DNA from: Marinoscillum sp040218045
Lineage (GTDB): Bacteria > Bacteroidota > Bacteroidia > Cytophagales > Cyclobacteriaceae
Assembly: GCA_040218045.1 (NCBI GenBank)
Contig: JAVJQA010000006.1
Location: forward strand, 186,001 to 250,000
Direction: 5' to 3'
DNA length: 64,000 nucleotides
The translations under genes and the position numbers were made by a program. The notes under the pieces are model-generated. The model was given only the letters and a program-made list of their open reading frames with translations, searched no databases and was not told the DNA's origin. Below, in pieces: positions 26,217-34,498 of this stretch. Position 1 is the stretch's first letter, and each line of letters opens with the position of its first letter.

Positions 26217-27205
26217 GTGAACAAACAGACATATTGATCATTGGTGCCGGGCCAATCGGGCTGGCATGTGGTATTGAAGCTACAAAAGCCGGAATGAGAC
26301 ATGTCATTATCGACAAAGGTTGTCTGGTAAATTCTCTGTATAACTATCCTAAAAACATGACCTTCTTCTCTACTTCTGACAAACTGGAGATTGGAGAGGT
26401 TCCGTTTATTTCTCACAACCCAAAACCTACAAGGGCTGAAGCCCTGGAGTATTTTCGACGGGTTACTACCTCCTGGAAACTCAACACGAGACTGTATGAG
26501 TCCGTCAATACTGTCGAGAAAAAGGATGATGGATACCATGTTATTACTTCTAAAGGTTCATTCCAAACCAAATCCATCATCATAGCTACGGGGTTCTACG
26601 ATTTGCCCTTTTTACTCAATGTTCCCGGGGAAGGGTTATCAAAAGTGAAACATTACTATGACGAGCCACACCCATATTTTGACATGAATGTGCTGGTAGT
26701 GGGTGCAGCCAATTCATCCGTAGATGTAGCTCTGGAAACCTATAGAAAAGGAGCCAGGTCTGTCACCATGGTGATTCGCGAAGAGGAGATCAATCCCCGC
26801 GTAAAGTATTGGGTAAGACCTGATATTGAGAATAGAATCAAAGAAGGATCAATTAAGGCATACTATCAATCGAGCATCACCAAAATCGACGAGAAATCGG
26901 TGGAGATCATGACTCCTAATGGTCCTAAAACCATAGAAAATGATTTTGTGCTGGCTATGACAGGCTACCAGCCAGATTTTTCATTTCTCGAAAATGTAGG
27001 TATTCAGATCGGAGCAGATGCATTTAAAACTCCTTTCTATGATGAAAAAACCATGGAAACAAATGTGGAAAACGTGTATTTAGCCGGTGTGATTTGTGGC
27101 GGCCTGAAAACGAATACCTGGTTTATTGAAAACTCCCGGATCCATGCCGATATGATCATTGATGATTTGAAAGGCAAGTTAGAAAAAGCTGGTGCAATTG
27201 ATTAG
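26207..27205 (+). CDS. ypdA: YpdA-family bacillithiol disulfide reductase
   Basis: The 332-residue flavoprotein has an FAD-binding ILIIGAGPIGLACG motif at residues 9-22, a NAD(P)H-binding VLVVGAANSSVDVAL motif near 165, and the YpdA-type segments NYPKNMTFFSTS and GLKTNTWFIENSR. Unlike thioredoxin reductase it lacks a CxxC. YpdA/Bdr reduces bacillithiol disulfide with NADPH. The start overlaps the cyclo-ligase gene by 10 bases, and bshC is one gene further upstream, so synthesis and recycling are in one operon. Confidence 0.93.
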   Translation: MQLGEQTDILIIGAGPIGLACGIEATKAGMRHVIIDKGCLVNSLYNYPKNMTFFSTSDKLEIGEVPFISHNPKPTRAEALEYFRRVTTSWKLNTRLYESVNTVEKKDDGYHVITSKGSFQTKSIIIATGFYDLPFLLNVPGEGLSKVKHYYDEPHPYFDMNVLVVGAANSSVDVALETYRKGARSVTMVIREEEINPRVKYWVRPDIENRIKEGSIKAYYQSSITKIDEKSVEIMTPNGPKTIENDFVLAMTGYQPDFSFLENVGIQIGADAFKTPFYDEKTMETNVENVYLAGVICGGLKTNTWFIENSRIHADMIIDDLKGKLEKAGAID

Positions 27206-27387
27206 GCAGGAGCCATCTCACCAACCGCTCTATTCAGGTTGATAAGTATTTTTTCTGCAATACGAACTTCATCACCATCAAACTCGTGAACTATGGTGAC
27301 CTCAGATAGAAGATTAGCCAAATGAAAATCTCTTTCATTACCCATCTCGTAATTTCCATGCTGTGTATTGTGCCAAAGGTAAATCAT
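27202..27387 (-). CDS. Small conserved-looking cytosolic protein, function unknown
   Basis: The 61-residue frame begins MIYLWHNTQHGNYEMGNERDF and ends with an amphipathic helix (EVRIAEKILINLNRAVGEM). It has no signal peptide or membrane helix and no motif I can name. Its stop shares the TTAG bases with the ypdA stop, the convergent arrangement seen for other real gene pairs here. I judge it real because of that context and its ordinary composition, but the family is not identified. Confidence 0.6.
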   Translation of the reverse strand: MIYLWHNTQHGNYEMGNERDFHLANLLSEVTIVHEFDGDEVRIAEKILINLNRAVGEMAPA

Positions 27388-27661
27388 ATTATTTCTGTGT
27401 TTAGTGATATTCTGATTATATAACGTGGTTCATTACAAATTCCCTACCATTGTTTCGCCTGAGAAGAATATTATTTCTTAATGTGCTGGCTTACTGACTT
27501 TTATCGCCTACTTATTTTTTAGATTCCAGATAATAAACTTCCTCCATACTTCAAAATGAACACATCAATGATCAAATTGGGATCGTTTTTTATATTACTT
27601 CTACAAAAATGCAACTAATGCATTACCTTCACGTTTGTATAACAAATAAAATGTATCGAGA
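27388..27661. other. Intergenic region upstream of the PadR gene
   Basis: This 274-base AT-rich gap separates the ypdA-convergent small gene from the PadR gene. It contains the palindrome TAATGCATTA (27616-27625) and the imperfect inverted repeat TTTGTATAACAAA (27634-27646), both within 50 bases of the padR start. A 20-codon frame at 27556-27618 is hydrophobic but probably not a gene. No clear -7 element was found. Confidence 0.5.
27616..27646. promoter_or_regulatory. Candidate PadR operator
   Basis: The palindrome TAATGCATTA and, 8 bases later, TTTGT-ATA-ACAAA lie 15-46 bases before the padR start codon. PadR regulators usually repress their own promoters through such dyads. Assignment is inferred from position and symmetry only. 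Confidence 0.35.
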
Positions 27662-28000
27662 ATGAGTAAGGGCGAACATCTAGGTGAACTCGAAGAGCTG
27701 ATCCTATTAACGGTAGGCTCACTATATAATGAAGCTTATGGAGTATCCATCATGGACGAAATCAAGGCTTCCTCTGGAAGAGACCTCAATGTAAGCGCGG
27801 CGCATGCCGTGCTCAAGAGGTTGGAAACCAAAGGATATTTAAAGTCGTGGATGGGTGGAGCCACACAGGAACGTGGTGGTAGACGCAAAAGGTATTTTTC
27901 TCTCACTCCATCGGGTAAGGGCATCCTGGACCAGTCCATGAATTACCGAATGAAGCTCTATCAAAGCATTCCGGATGTCTCTTTCAACTTCTCCGCCTAG
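27662..28000 (+). CDS. PadR-family transcriptional regulator
   Basis: The 112-residue protein is a winged helix-turn-helix repressor of the short PadR subfamily: LGELEELILLTVGSLYNEAYG, NVSAAHAVLKRLETKGYL (recognition region) and RRKRYFSLTPSGK (wing). The ligand is unknown. It is followed after 2 bases by a large ABC-type permease with an N-terminal prefix domain. This pairing is frequent in Bacteroidota, where PadR presumably represses the permease. Confidence 0.92.
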   Translation: MSKGEHLGELEELILLTVGSLYNEAYGVSIMDEIKASSGRDLNVSAAHAVLKRLETKGYLKSWMGGATQERGGRRKRYFSLTPSGKGILDQSMNYRMKLYQSIPDVSFNFSA

Positions 28001-28002
28001 CT

Positions 28003-30600
28003 ATGATCAATCCTCCTAAATGGGCAACCAAATTTCTTAGATGGTACTGCAATCCCGATCTACTCGAGGAGATTGAGGGGGATATTTATGAGCTGTTTGA
28101 TCGGAGAATTGAGGAAAAGGGAGCAGGTTTTGCCAAAAGAAAGTTTCTCTGGGACACACTTCGTTTTTTCCGATGGTCAAACATCAAAAGAACCCATACA
28201 ATTAATCAAAGATCAAACGCTATCATCATGCTTAGAAACTACTTGCACGTCGGGTTCAGAAATATGACCCGCTATTGGGTAACATCCAGTATTAACATCT
28301 TCGGGCTGGCATTGGCTCTGGCTACATTAATCACGCTGTTTATCTTCATTGACATGCAGCAGAACATGGACAACTACCATACGAATACAAAGAAGATTTA
28401 CCAGGTAGTGAACAATGTAAAAAGCGAGGGTGAACTTGAATTGTGGGGCGATTCTCCTGTGGAACTGGGGTCTATTCTAGTTGAAAATCACAGTCAGGTT
28501 GAAGAAATGTTTCGGGTAGAATACCAATATGCCAATGTAAAATATGAAGACAATGTCTTCAATGAGCTGTTAGTGTTCACTGATCCCGGATTTTTAAAAA
28601 TGCTTGACTTTAGTGTGCTTGCTGGTGATCGAAATACACTTGAAAAAAGAGATCATATTGTCATTTCATATGATATGGCTGAAAAATACTTTGCACTGGA
28701 AGATCCTGTAGGTAAGCTACTCACCCTCAAGTTTGGTTCTAACAATATCAAAACATTTACTGTAGGAGCAGTTCTTGAAAAATATCCTTACAACTCCAGC
28801 ATGAGGTTCAATTTCCTTTTGCCGATGGAGCAGCTTAGAGAGCTACAACTGGTTGATAAATTTGACTGGTCATATTTCACTGATGCCACGTTTATCATGC
28901 TCAAAGATGGTGCAGATCCCCTGGCCCTGACAGAGCAGGCTGATCAATACATCTCAACACAAAATAGTTTTGATCCGGAATGGAAGGTAGAATCATTCGA
29001 GTTGATTTCATTGGAAACGCTCTGTCAGCAAAGCCATAGGATTAGAAGTGCAGTAGCTGGCGGCTCGCATCCAGCCGGACAAATCGCCCTGGGCATTATT
29101 GCTATTCTGCTTACTGTGTTAGCCTGCTTCAATTATATGAATATCTCCGTGGCAGCATCTACCAAACGACTCAAAGAAATTGCCCTGAGAAAAGTGGTTG
29201 GTAGTAATAGAGGAGCAATTACTGTGCAGTTTCTGGTAGAAAACTTAATCCAGGTATTTGTTGCACTTATTATTGGTACACTCATCGGGTATTTCCTGTT
29301 TATGCCGGGGCTCAATAGTATTTTGCCGTTTAGTGTTCCATTCCGGTTTGCCTCCATCCCAATGATGGTTGTATTTTTCCTCTCTATTCTCATATTAGTA
29401 GGAGTCGTATCGAGTCTTTACCCGGCTTTATATGTCTCCAGGTTTCAACCTGTAAGTATTTTTCGGGGAAACACAAAATTCGGGACCAAGAATGTATTCA
29501 GTAAGGTTCTTCTCGCCTTTCAGCTCACATTTGCCTTCACCACTGTGGTTGGTTGTTTTCTTTTCACCGACAATGCTGTTTTTCAGAAGAACCAGGAGTG
29601 GGGCTATGAAGGAGAAGGGATACTGAGTCTCACACTCAACGACCCATCCCAATATAGCGCGCTCAACGAATTTGCTTCAGCAAATCCATTGGTTGCTGAA
29701 TTTGTGGGGTCTGCTAATCAGCTTTGTATCGACTACAATGTACATGCAGTTCATCAGCGAGAAACAGAGGTGCGATCGGTTGTTTTCAACACTCACGCCA
29801 ACTATCCACAAATGATGCGAATGAAGCTTAAAGAAGGACAATGGATCAATGGAAAGTTGGATGCAGCGAACAATCCTGAAATCCTGATCAATGAGCAATT
29901 TGTAAAGAAAATGGGATGGGATCAGCCAATCGGTGAAAGACTGACAGTTGACAGCACACTGCTCACAGTTGTTGGTGTTGTGGAAAACTTTCAATACCAG
30001 TCCTGGTTTGGTTATGATCAGCTATTGCCGTCTATTATCAAAGTCACTCCTGAAGAGAACTATCAATACGCAATTTTCAAATCCACCCCAGGTAATCTCA
30101 CCGCACTGGATGCCTCGTTGAAAGCGCTGTGGCTTGATGTCGCTCCTAATGATCCTTATGATCGGGTGATACAGTCAAATGCATATGATCAATTCTTTAA
30201 TGAGCTGGATGGTAATATAGTAGTGATCAATGTGATTTCGGCTATTGCCATTGTTCTGGCAGCACTTGGATTATTTGGTCTGCTTTCCTTCAATATTCAA
30301 AGTAGAATTAAAGAGTTCAGCGTACGTAAAATACTGGGAGCCACGACAGGTCAAATTATCAAAATTGCGTCCAAACAGTACTTTTGGATTGTTGGGATAG
30401 GTTTCGTCCTAGGTGCTCCGGCAGGATTTTTCATGATCAATTCCCTAATTCAATCAGTCTTTCCCAACCCTAAACCTGTGGGGTTGATGCCTTTTATACT
30501 CTCCATGCTAATAATGGCCTTGACCCTGGCATTTACTATCACCGGACAGTTAATTAAGGCGTCACATGTAAACCCAGCCGAGAACCTGAGGAATGAATAA
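28003..30600 (+). CDS. FtsX/MacB-type ABC transporter permease with N-terminal prefix domain
   Basis: The 865-residue protein starts with a soluble prefix (about residues 1-75: PKWATKFLRWYCNPDLLEEIEGD-type segment), then a first membrane helix near residue 95, a MacB-like periplasmic domain, three FtsX-type helices around residues 365-500, a second periplasmic domain and three final helices. The two FtsX repeats carry RLKEIALRKVVGS and RIKEFSVRKILGA, the coupling-helix motifs contacting an ATPase. No ATP-binding subunit gene is nearby. It likely exports or senses an envelope-active molecule; substrate unknown. Confidence 0.88.
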   Translation: MINPPKWATKFLRWYCNPDLLEEIEGDIYELFDRRIEEKGAGFAKRKFLWDTLRFFRWSNIKRTHTINQRSNAIIMLRNYLHVGFRNMTRYWVTSSINIFGLALALATLITLFIFIDMQQNMDNYHTNTKKIYQVVNNVKSEGELELWGDSPVELGSILVENHSQVEEMFRVEYQYANVKYEDNVFNELLVFTDPGFLKMLDFSVLAGDRNTLEKRDHIVISYDMAEKYFALEDPVGKLLTLKFGSNNIKTFTVGAVLEKYPYNSSMRFNFLLPMEQLRELQLVDKFDWSYFTDATFIMLKDGADPLALTEQADQYISTQNSFDPEWKVESFELISLETLCQQSHRIRSAVAGGSHPAGQIALGIIAILLTVLACFNYMNISVAASTKRLKEIALRKVVGSNRGAITVQFLVENLIQVFVALIIGTLIGYFLFMPGLNSILPFSVPFRFASIPMMVVFFLSILILVGVVSSLYPALYVSRFQPVSIFRGNTKFGTKNVFSKVLLAFQLTFAFTTVVGCFLFTDNAVFQKNQEWGYEGEGILSLTLNDPSQYSALNEFASANPLVAEFVGSANQLCIDYNVHAVHQRETEVRSVVFNTHANYPQMMRMKLKEGQWINGKLDAANNPEILINEQFVKKMGWDQPIGERLTVDSTLLTVVGVVENFQYQSWFGYDQLLPSIIKVTPEENYQYAIFKSTPGNLTALDASLKALWLDVAPNDPYDRVIQSNAYDQFFNELDGNIVVINVISAIAIVLAALGLFGLLSFNIQSRIKEFSVRKILGATTGQIIKIASKQYFWIVGIGFVLGAPAGFFMINSLIQSVFPNPKPVGLMPFILSMLIMALTLAFTITGQLIKASHVNPAENLRNE

Positions 30601-30666
30601 AGAATATTGGTTTTGAACTTCTCGCTGTTTTTAGGGTTGAACCTTATATTAGCCATAATTGACTCA

Positions 30667-32286
30667 ATGAAACACTCATCCATAGTACTATTGACCCTCT
30701 TTGCACTTTATTTTTCTGGTTGTCAGGAAGATGAAGCTTGCCTCAAAAAAACCTGGTTTGAAGACTCGGATCAGGATGGGCTGGGTAATCCTCAGGTATT
30801 TCTATCACAATGCGACCAACCAGACGGATACGTCATCAACAATGATGATGACTCTGACCAACACAATAGCAATTGTGAAAACCCAATAACATGGTATGCT
30901 GATACCGATGAAGATGGGCTGGGGGATCAAAATGAATCAGTAGTCAGCTGCACCAAACCAGATGGCTTTGTCTCAAATCATGACGACAAGAATGATTCTC
31001 AGTGCCAGCAGTTCATTTGGTTTCTGGACAGTGATGGCGATGGACTTGGAAACCCGGAAGTCAATCAGGTCTCCTGTGAAAAGCCCTTGGGCTTTGTGCG
31101 CAATGTGGATGATGAAGATGATACCCATGGGATCACTCGTGAGGATCAAATCATCATCTACAACCCATATAAGGCTTATGACGGATATGTTTTATTAAAT
31201 GAACTGGGAAGTTCAAAACTCCGGTTGGTAACTAAAGATGGTACTACCGTATCGGCCTGGGAGCTGGGGGATAATAATCTTCTTGGAAATGACGCAGAAC
31301 TATTACAAAATGGATCGCTCGTTTCGGTTCACAAGTTAGAACCAGCTCCACTGTCGCAAGGTGGCTATGGAGGAAGTATTCAGATCAGAAATGAAAACAA
31401 ACAAATTACCTGGCAGTACGATATGTCATCTACAAGCGGGCTTCAACATCATGATTTAGAAGTGCTTCCCAATGGCAATGTCCTGGTAATGGCATGGGAG
31501 GTGAAAACCCCACAGGAATTGATTAGCGTTGGATACACCGGAGAGGTCACTACATTGAACTCTGAGGCTATTTATGAAATAGACACGGGGACCCAAGAGA
31601 TCGCTTGGGAGTGGCATGCATGGGACCACCTTGTTCAGGATGAGGATGAAACAAAATCAACGTTTGGCTACCTCTTCCAAAATCCTGAAAAGATCAATGT
31701 AAATTATGTAACCGACAGCCCTGAGTTCATGCATTGCAATGGCATTGACCATGACGCAGCTCGGGACATCATTTACATAAGCGTAAGAAAATATAGCGAG
31801 GTTTGGGTGATAGATCATCAGACAACTTCTTTGGAAGCAATAGGTTCCAAGGGAGATCTCCTGTATAGGTTCGGAAACCCAGCCACTTATAAGGGAACTG
31901 GTGATCGCCTTTTTACTTATCAGCATCATCCCAACTTGATAGAAGGGTCCGTTCCGGGTAAAGGAAACATGTTGGTATTTAGCAACAATCCTGATGAAGG
32001 GAAATCCAATGTCATTGAGTTGGACATTCCTGATAATTTCGACTTTAATGTTCCGCCAAAAGTTGTGTGGTCTTACGATGATGATGAGTTATTCTCACCC
32101 ATACTTTCCGGAGCAGAACGTTTACCTAATGGAAATACACTGATAAGCTCTGGCACCCAATTTACCGCAACCGAGGTTACACCTGACAAAGAAGTAGTTT
32201 GGAAGATGACCATGGATGGTAAAAGACTTTGGAGAACCTACAGTTATTCCAGGGACTATCCGGGAATTTGGGCGCTTGGATTGTAA
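30667..32286 (+). CDS. Arylsulfotransferase (ASST)-like lipoprotein with three MopE-type repeats
   Basis: From the ATG at 30667 the 539-residue protein has a lipoprotein signal (LFALYFSGC, Cys 19). Residues about 28-140 hold three repeats of the form W-(F/Y)-x-D-x-D-x-DGLG...C-x-x-P-x-GFV-x-N-x-DD, resembling MopE-type putative metal-binding repeats. The remainder is a beta-propeller with HHDLEVLPNGNVLVMAWE, FMHCNGIDHD and AERLPNGNTLISSG, like the ASST/arylsulfotransferase family. The fold call is good; sulfotransferase activity is uncertain because I cannot confirm the catalytic histidine by alignment. Confidence 0.75.
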   Translation: MKHSSIVLLTLFALYFSGCQEDEACLKKTWFEDSDQDGLGNPQVFLSQCDQPDGYVINNDDDSDQHNSNCENPITWYADTDEDGLGDQNESVVSCTKPDGFVSNHDDKNDSQCQQFIWFLDSDGDGLGNPEVNQVSCEKPLGFVRNVDDEDDTHGITREDQIIIYNPYKAYDGYVLLNELGSSKLRLVTKDGTTVSAWELGDNNLLGNDAELLQNGSLVSVHKLEPAPLSQGGYGGSIQIRNENKQITWQYDMSSTSGLQHHDLEVLPNGNVLVMAWEVKTPQELISVGYTGEVTTLNSEAIYEIDTGTQEIAWEWHAWDHLVQDEDETKSTFGYLFQNPEKINVNYVTDSPEFMHCNGIDHDAARDIIYISVRKYSEVWVIDHQTTSLEAIGSKGDLLYRFGNPATYKGTGDRLFTYQHHPNLIEGSVPGKGNMLVFSNNPDEGKSNVIELDIPDNFDFNVPPKVVWSYDDDELFSPILSGAERLPNGNTLISSGTQFTATEVTPDKEVVWKMTMDGKRLWRTYSYSRDYPGIWALGL

Positions 32287-32287
32287 T

Positions 32288-32297
32288 TTGTATACAA
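32288..32297. promoter_or_regulatory. Palindrome between the ASST-like and pirin genes
   Basis: TTGTATACAA is a perfect 10-base palindrome two bases after the ASST-like stop, followed by a T-rich run. It has no loop, so an operator is more likely than a hairpin terminator. Confidence 0.25.
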
Positions 32298-32363
32298 GGA
32301 TTTTTTATTCAGGTTGATCATTGGTCAGGAGATGTTGATTAACTTATAGGACACAATTTTGCT

Positions 32364-33233
32364 ATGTCAAATTCAGATCTGATAATAGAAGAAAGAAGCA
32401 GGGATATTGGTGACTTTATGGTTGGCCGATTGATCCCTTTCCGTAAAAAGCGGATGGTTGGTCCGTTCATTTTTATTGACCATATGGGGCCAAGTACTAT
32501 GGGTCCTGTTAAATATTTGGATGTAGATCAGCATCCTCATCTTGGTCTTTCTACCCTTACTTTTCTACTTGAGGGTGAAATCATGCATGAAGACAGTATG
32601 GGAAGCAAACAGCGGATTGTACCCGGCTCGCTAAATTGGATGGTCGCCGGAAAAGGCGTAACACATACAGAACGAACACCCCCAGACCTTCGCAATGGAA
32701 ATACTCATCAGCTGCATGGATATCAGATTTGGGTGGCTTTACCTAAAGAACTGGAGCAATGTGAGCCAGAGTTTCATCATCTGGATAAGAAGCAGCTCCC
32801 AAAGTGGGTAGATAAGTCTGCTGAATTCACGCTGGTGGCAGGTACAGCATTTGGCAAAAAATCTCCTTTGCCTGTTCACTCCGATTTATTTATGGTGGAA
32901 GTAAAATGCAAGGATCCCTATCAATTAAAAATTGTCGGAGAAGTCTCAGGAGAAATCGGGATTTGCATCGTAGAGGGCTCAATTCAGGCATGCGAGCATC
33001 AGGTAAGTGCTGGCAATATGCTCGTTTCTAAAACGGACAATGCTTGTGAACTTATAATGAAAGAGAACACTCACTTGTTCCTTTTTGGTGGGCAACCATT
33101 TCCCGAAGAGCGATACATTTATTGGAACTGGGTGTCTTCGGATAAGGCCACTCTTGAGCAAGCCAAAGAAGATTGGAAAAACAAGGCTTTTCCAAAAGTA
33201 CCAGGTGATGACACCTACATTCCTTTGCCTTAG
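32364..33233 (+). CDS. Pirin family protein
   Basis: The 289-residue protein has the double cupin layout of pirins. The metal-site segment in the first cupin reads DVDQHPHLGLSTLTFLLEGEIMHEDS, with histidines and a glutamate expected to bind Fe. DVGDFMVGR-like and PGSLNWMVAGKGVTHTE stretches are also typical. Some pirins have quercetinase activity or act as transcription co-factors; the role here is unknown. It follows the ASST-like gene after 77 bases and its stop abuts that of the convergent EEP gene. Confidence 0.92.
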   Translation: MSNSDLIIEERSRDIGDFMVGRLIPFRKKRMVGPFIFIDHMGPSTMGPVKYLDVDQHPHLGLSTLTFLLEGEIMHEDSMGSKQRIVPGSLNWMVAGKGVTHTERTPPDLRNGNTHQLHGYQIWVALPKELEQCEPEFHHLDKKQLPKWVDKSAEFTLVAGTAFGKKSPLPVHSDLFMVEVKCKDPYQLKIVGEVSGEIGICIVEGSIQACEHQVSAGNMLVSKTDNACELIMKENTHLFLFGGQPFPEERYIYWNWVSSDKATLEQAKEDWKNKAFPKVPGDDTYIPLP

Positions 33234-34208
33234 CTATTCTTTCAAAACCAAATCAACATATATCGGCAAGTGATCAGACCCTACTCTTCTTAGGGTTCTT
33301 ATCCGGTTCACTTCAAAATGATTGGAGCAAAAAAGATGGTCTAACGGCCAGCGAAAAAAGGGATAATTGGCATGAAAGGTGCTGAACATTCCTCTTCCAC
33401 GTCTCGGATCTTTCAGGCAGGAAACCTCAACAAACCGCTCTGTTGTATAACTCCATGCCACATCATTTAGATCTCCTGCCACAATCACAGGCAATTTTTC
33501 CTGACAAGCCTCTTTGGCTACCATAAGTATCTCCTTGTCCCGCTCAGTGGATTTCGGGTTTTCACTTGGGACTGGTGGTTCAGGGTGAATAGCATAAAAC
33601 AAGATTTGACCATTGGGGTGATTGATCTTGGTACGGATAGAGGGAATGTCGTCTTTTACCAGATACCTAACCTCCGTTTTGGTCAACTCATGTTTTGAAA
33701 AAAACAACATGCCATAGGTGTTTTCCAGTGGGTTTAAGACCCTATGTGGAAATTCCTTTTCAAAAGCATCGACCAGTTCATCCCTCCACCAGCGGTCAGT
33801 CTCTACAAAGACCATAACATCCACCTCGTACCTGCTGACTTCTTTGATCAGTTTCTTGCTCTTTCTGTTGTATTGGTACACATTAGAAATCACAAATCTG
33901 ACTGGAGTTCTCTCCGGGTTTCTGTTACTCTTGATGTGTCTTGGCGCAAAAGGTGTAAAAGGGAAAATCTGATAGCTCAAATAAACGAAGATGAAGAACT
34001 GAACCATTAAAGCCCTGCTGATCCAGACATCTGAAAAGTAGAGTATGTGACAAACGGTAGCTGCAAGCAATGCAGAACATATCCACCATTTTTGATACCT
34101 TGGAAACTCAAATATCCTGAAAATCCAATAATCATTTCTAATCAATGGAATACATGCAGCTATTGATAACAAGGTGGTAAGGCCAATTATTATGGATTTG
34201 AAAATCAT
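33234..34208 (-). CDS. Endonuclease/exonuclease/phosphatase (EEP) family membrane protein
   Basis: The 324-residue protein has two to three N-terminal membrane helices (about residues 1-85) and a periplasmic or surface-facing EEP domain from about residue 105. Motifs are VMVFVETD (metal Glu), IVAGDLNDVAWS (Asp-Asn pair) and the terminal GSDHLPIYVD (catalytic Asp-His). The family includes DNases, phosphodiesterases and lipid phosphatases. Membrane-anchored members are common in Bacteroidota with unknown substrates. Confidence 0.85.
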   Translation of the reverse strand: MIFKSIIIGLTTLLSIAACIPLIRNDYWIFRIFEFPRYQKWWICSALLAATVCHILYFSDVWISRALMVQFFIFVYLSYQIFPFTPFAPRHIKSNRNPERTPVRFVISNVYQYNRKSKKLIKEVSRYEVDVMVFVETDRWWRDELVDAFEKEFPHRVLNPLENTYGMLFFSKHELTKTEVRYLVKDDIPSIRTKINHPNGQILFYAIHPEPPVPSENPKSTERDKEILMVAKEACQEKLPVIVAGDLNDVAWSYTTERFVEVSCLKDPRRGRGMFSTFHANYPFFRWPLDHLFCSNHFEVNRIRTLRRVGSDHLPIYVDLVLKE

Positions 34209-34498
34209 TAAAAAATATGGTCATTGACTGAATGAATCTCAGGTATAACTCACATCTGGCTGAAACGTTAGAATGCAAACGCAGATTTCTCTGATAATTA
34301 ATACGATTTCCTGAACTTCTTCCGCAAAGCGTCGTATTTACCACGGGTCCCAAATTTTATTGATTTCCATCATTTGGTAAGTCACTAAAGATTAATCCAC
34401 TTTTTTTGAAAACATTCTGCTACCCATAGGGGTAGTTGATGAATTAATTTCCTAATAGACATAAATCAGGATCAAACTAATAAGACTCAAACTACATT
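34209..34498. other. Intergenic region between the EEP gene and the TonB receptor gene
   Basis: This 290-base gap between divergent genes should hold both promoters. The only structure I see is the inverted repeat at 34420-34435. There is no tRNA-like fold or conserved RNA signature that I can recognise. Confidence 0.5.
34420..34435. promoter_or_regulatory. Inverted repeat upstream of the TonB receptor gene
   Basis: CTACCC-ATAG-GGGTAG is a perfect 6-bp inverted repeat 64 bases before the receptor start codon. A TTTG (34405-34408) lies just upstream and TAGTTGAT just downstream, so it could sit between promoter boxes as an operator. Confidence 0.35.

Noticed and set aside
27556..27618. 20-codon hydrophobic frame MNTSMIKLGSFFILLLQKCN before padR
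   Set aside because: Too short to judge, no coupling to another gene and no ribosome-binding evidence; it may be chance or a remnant.
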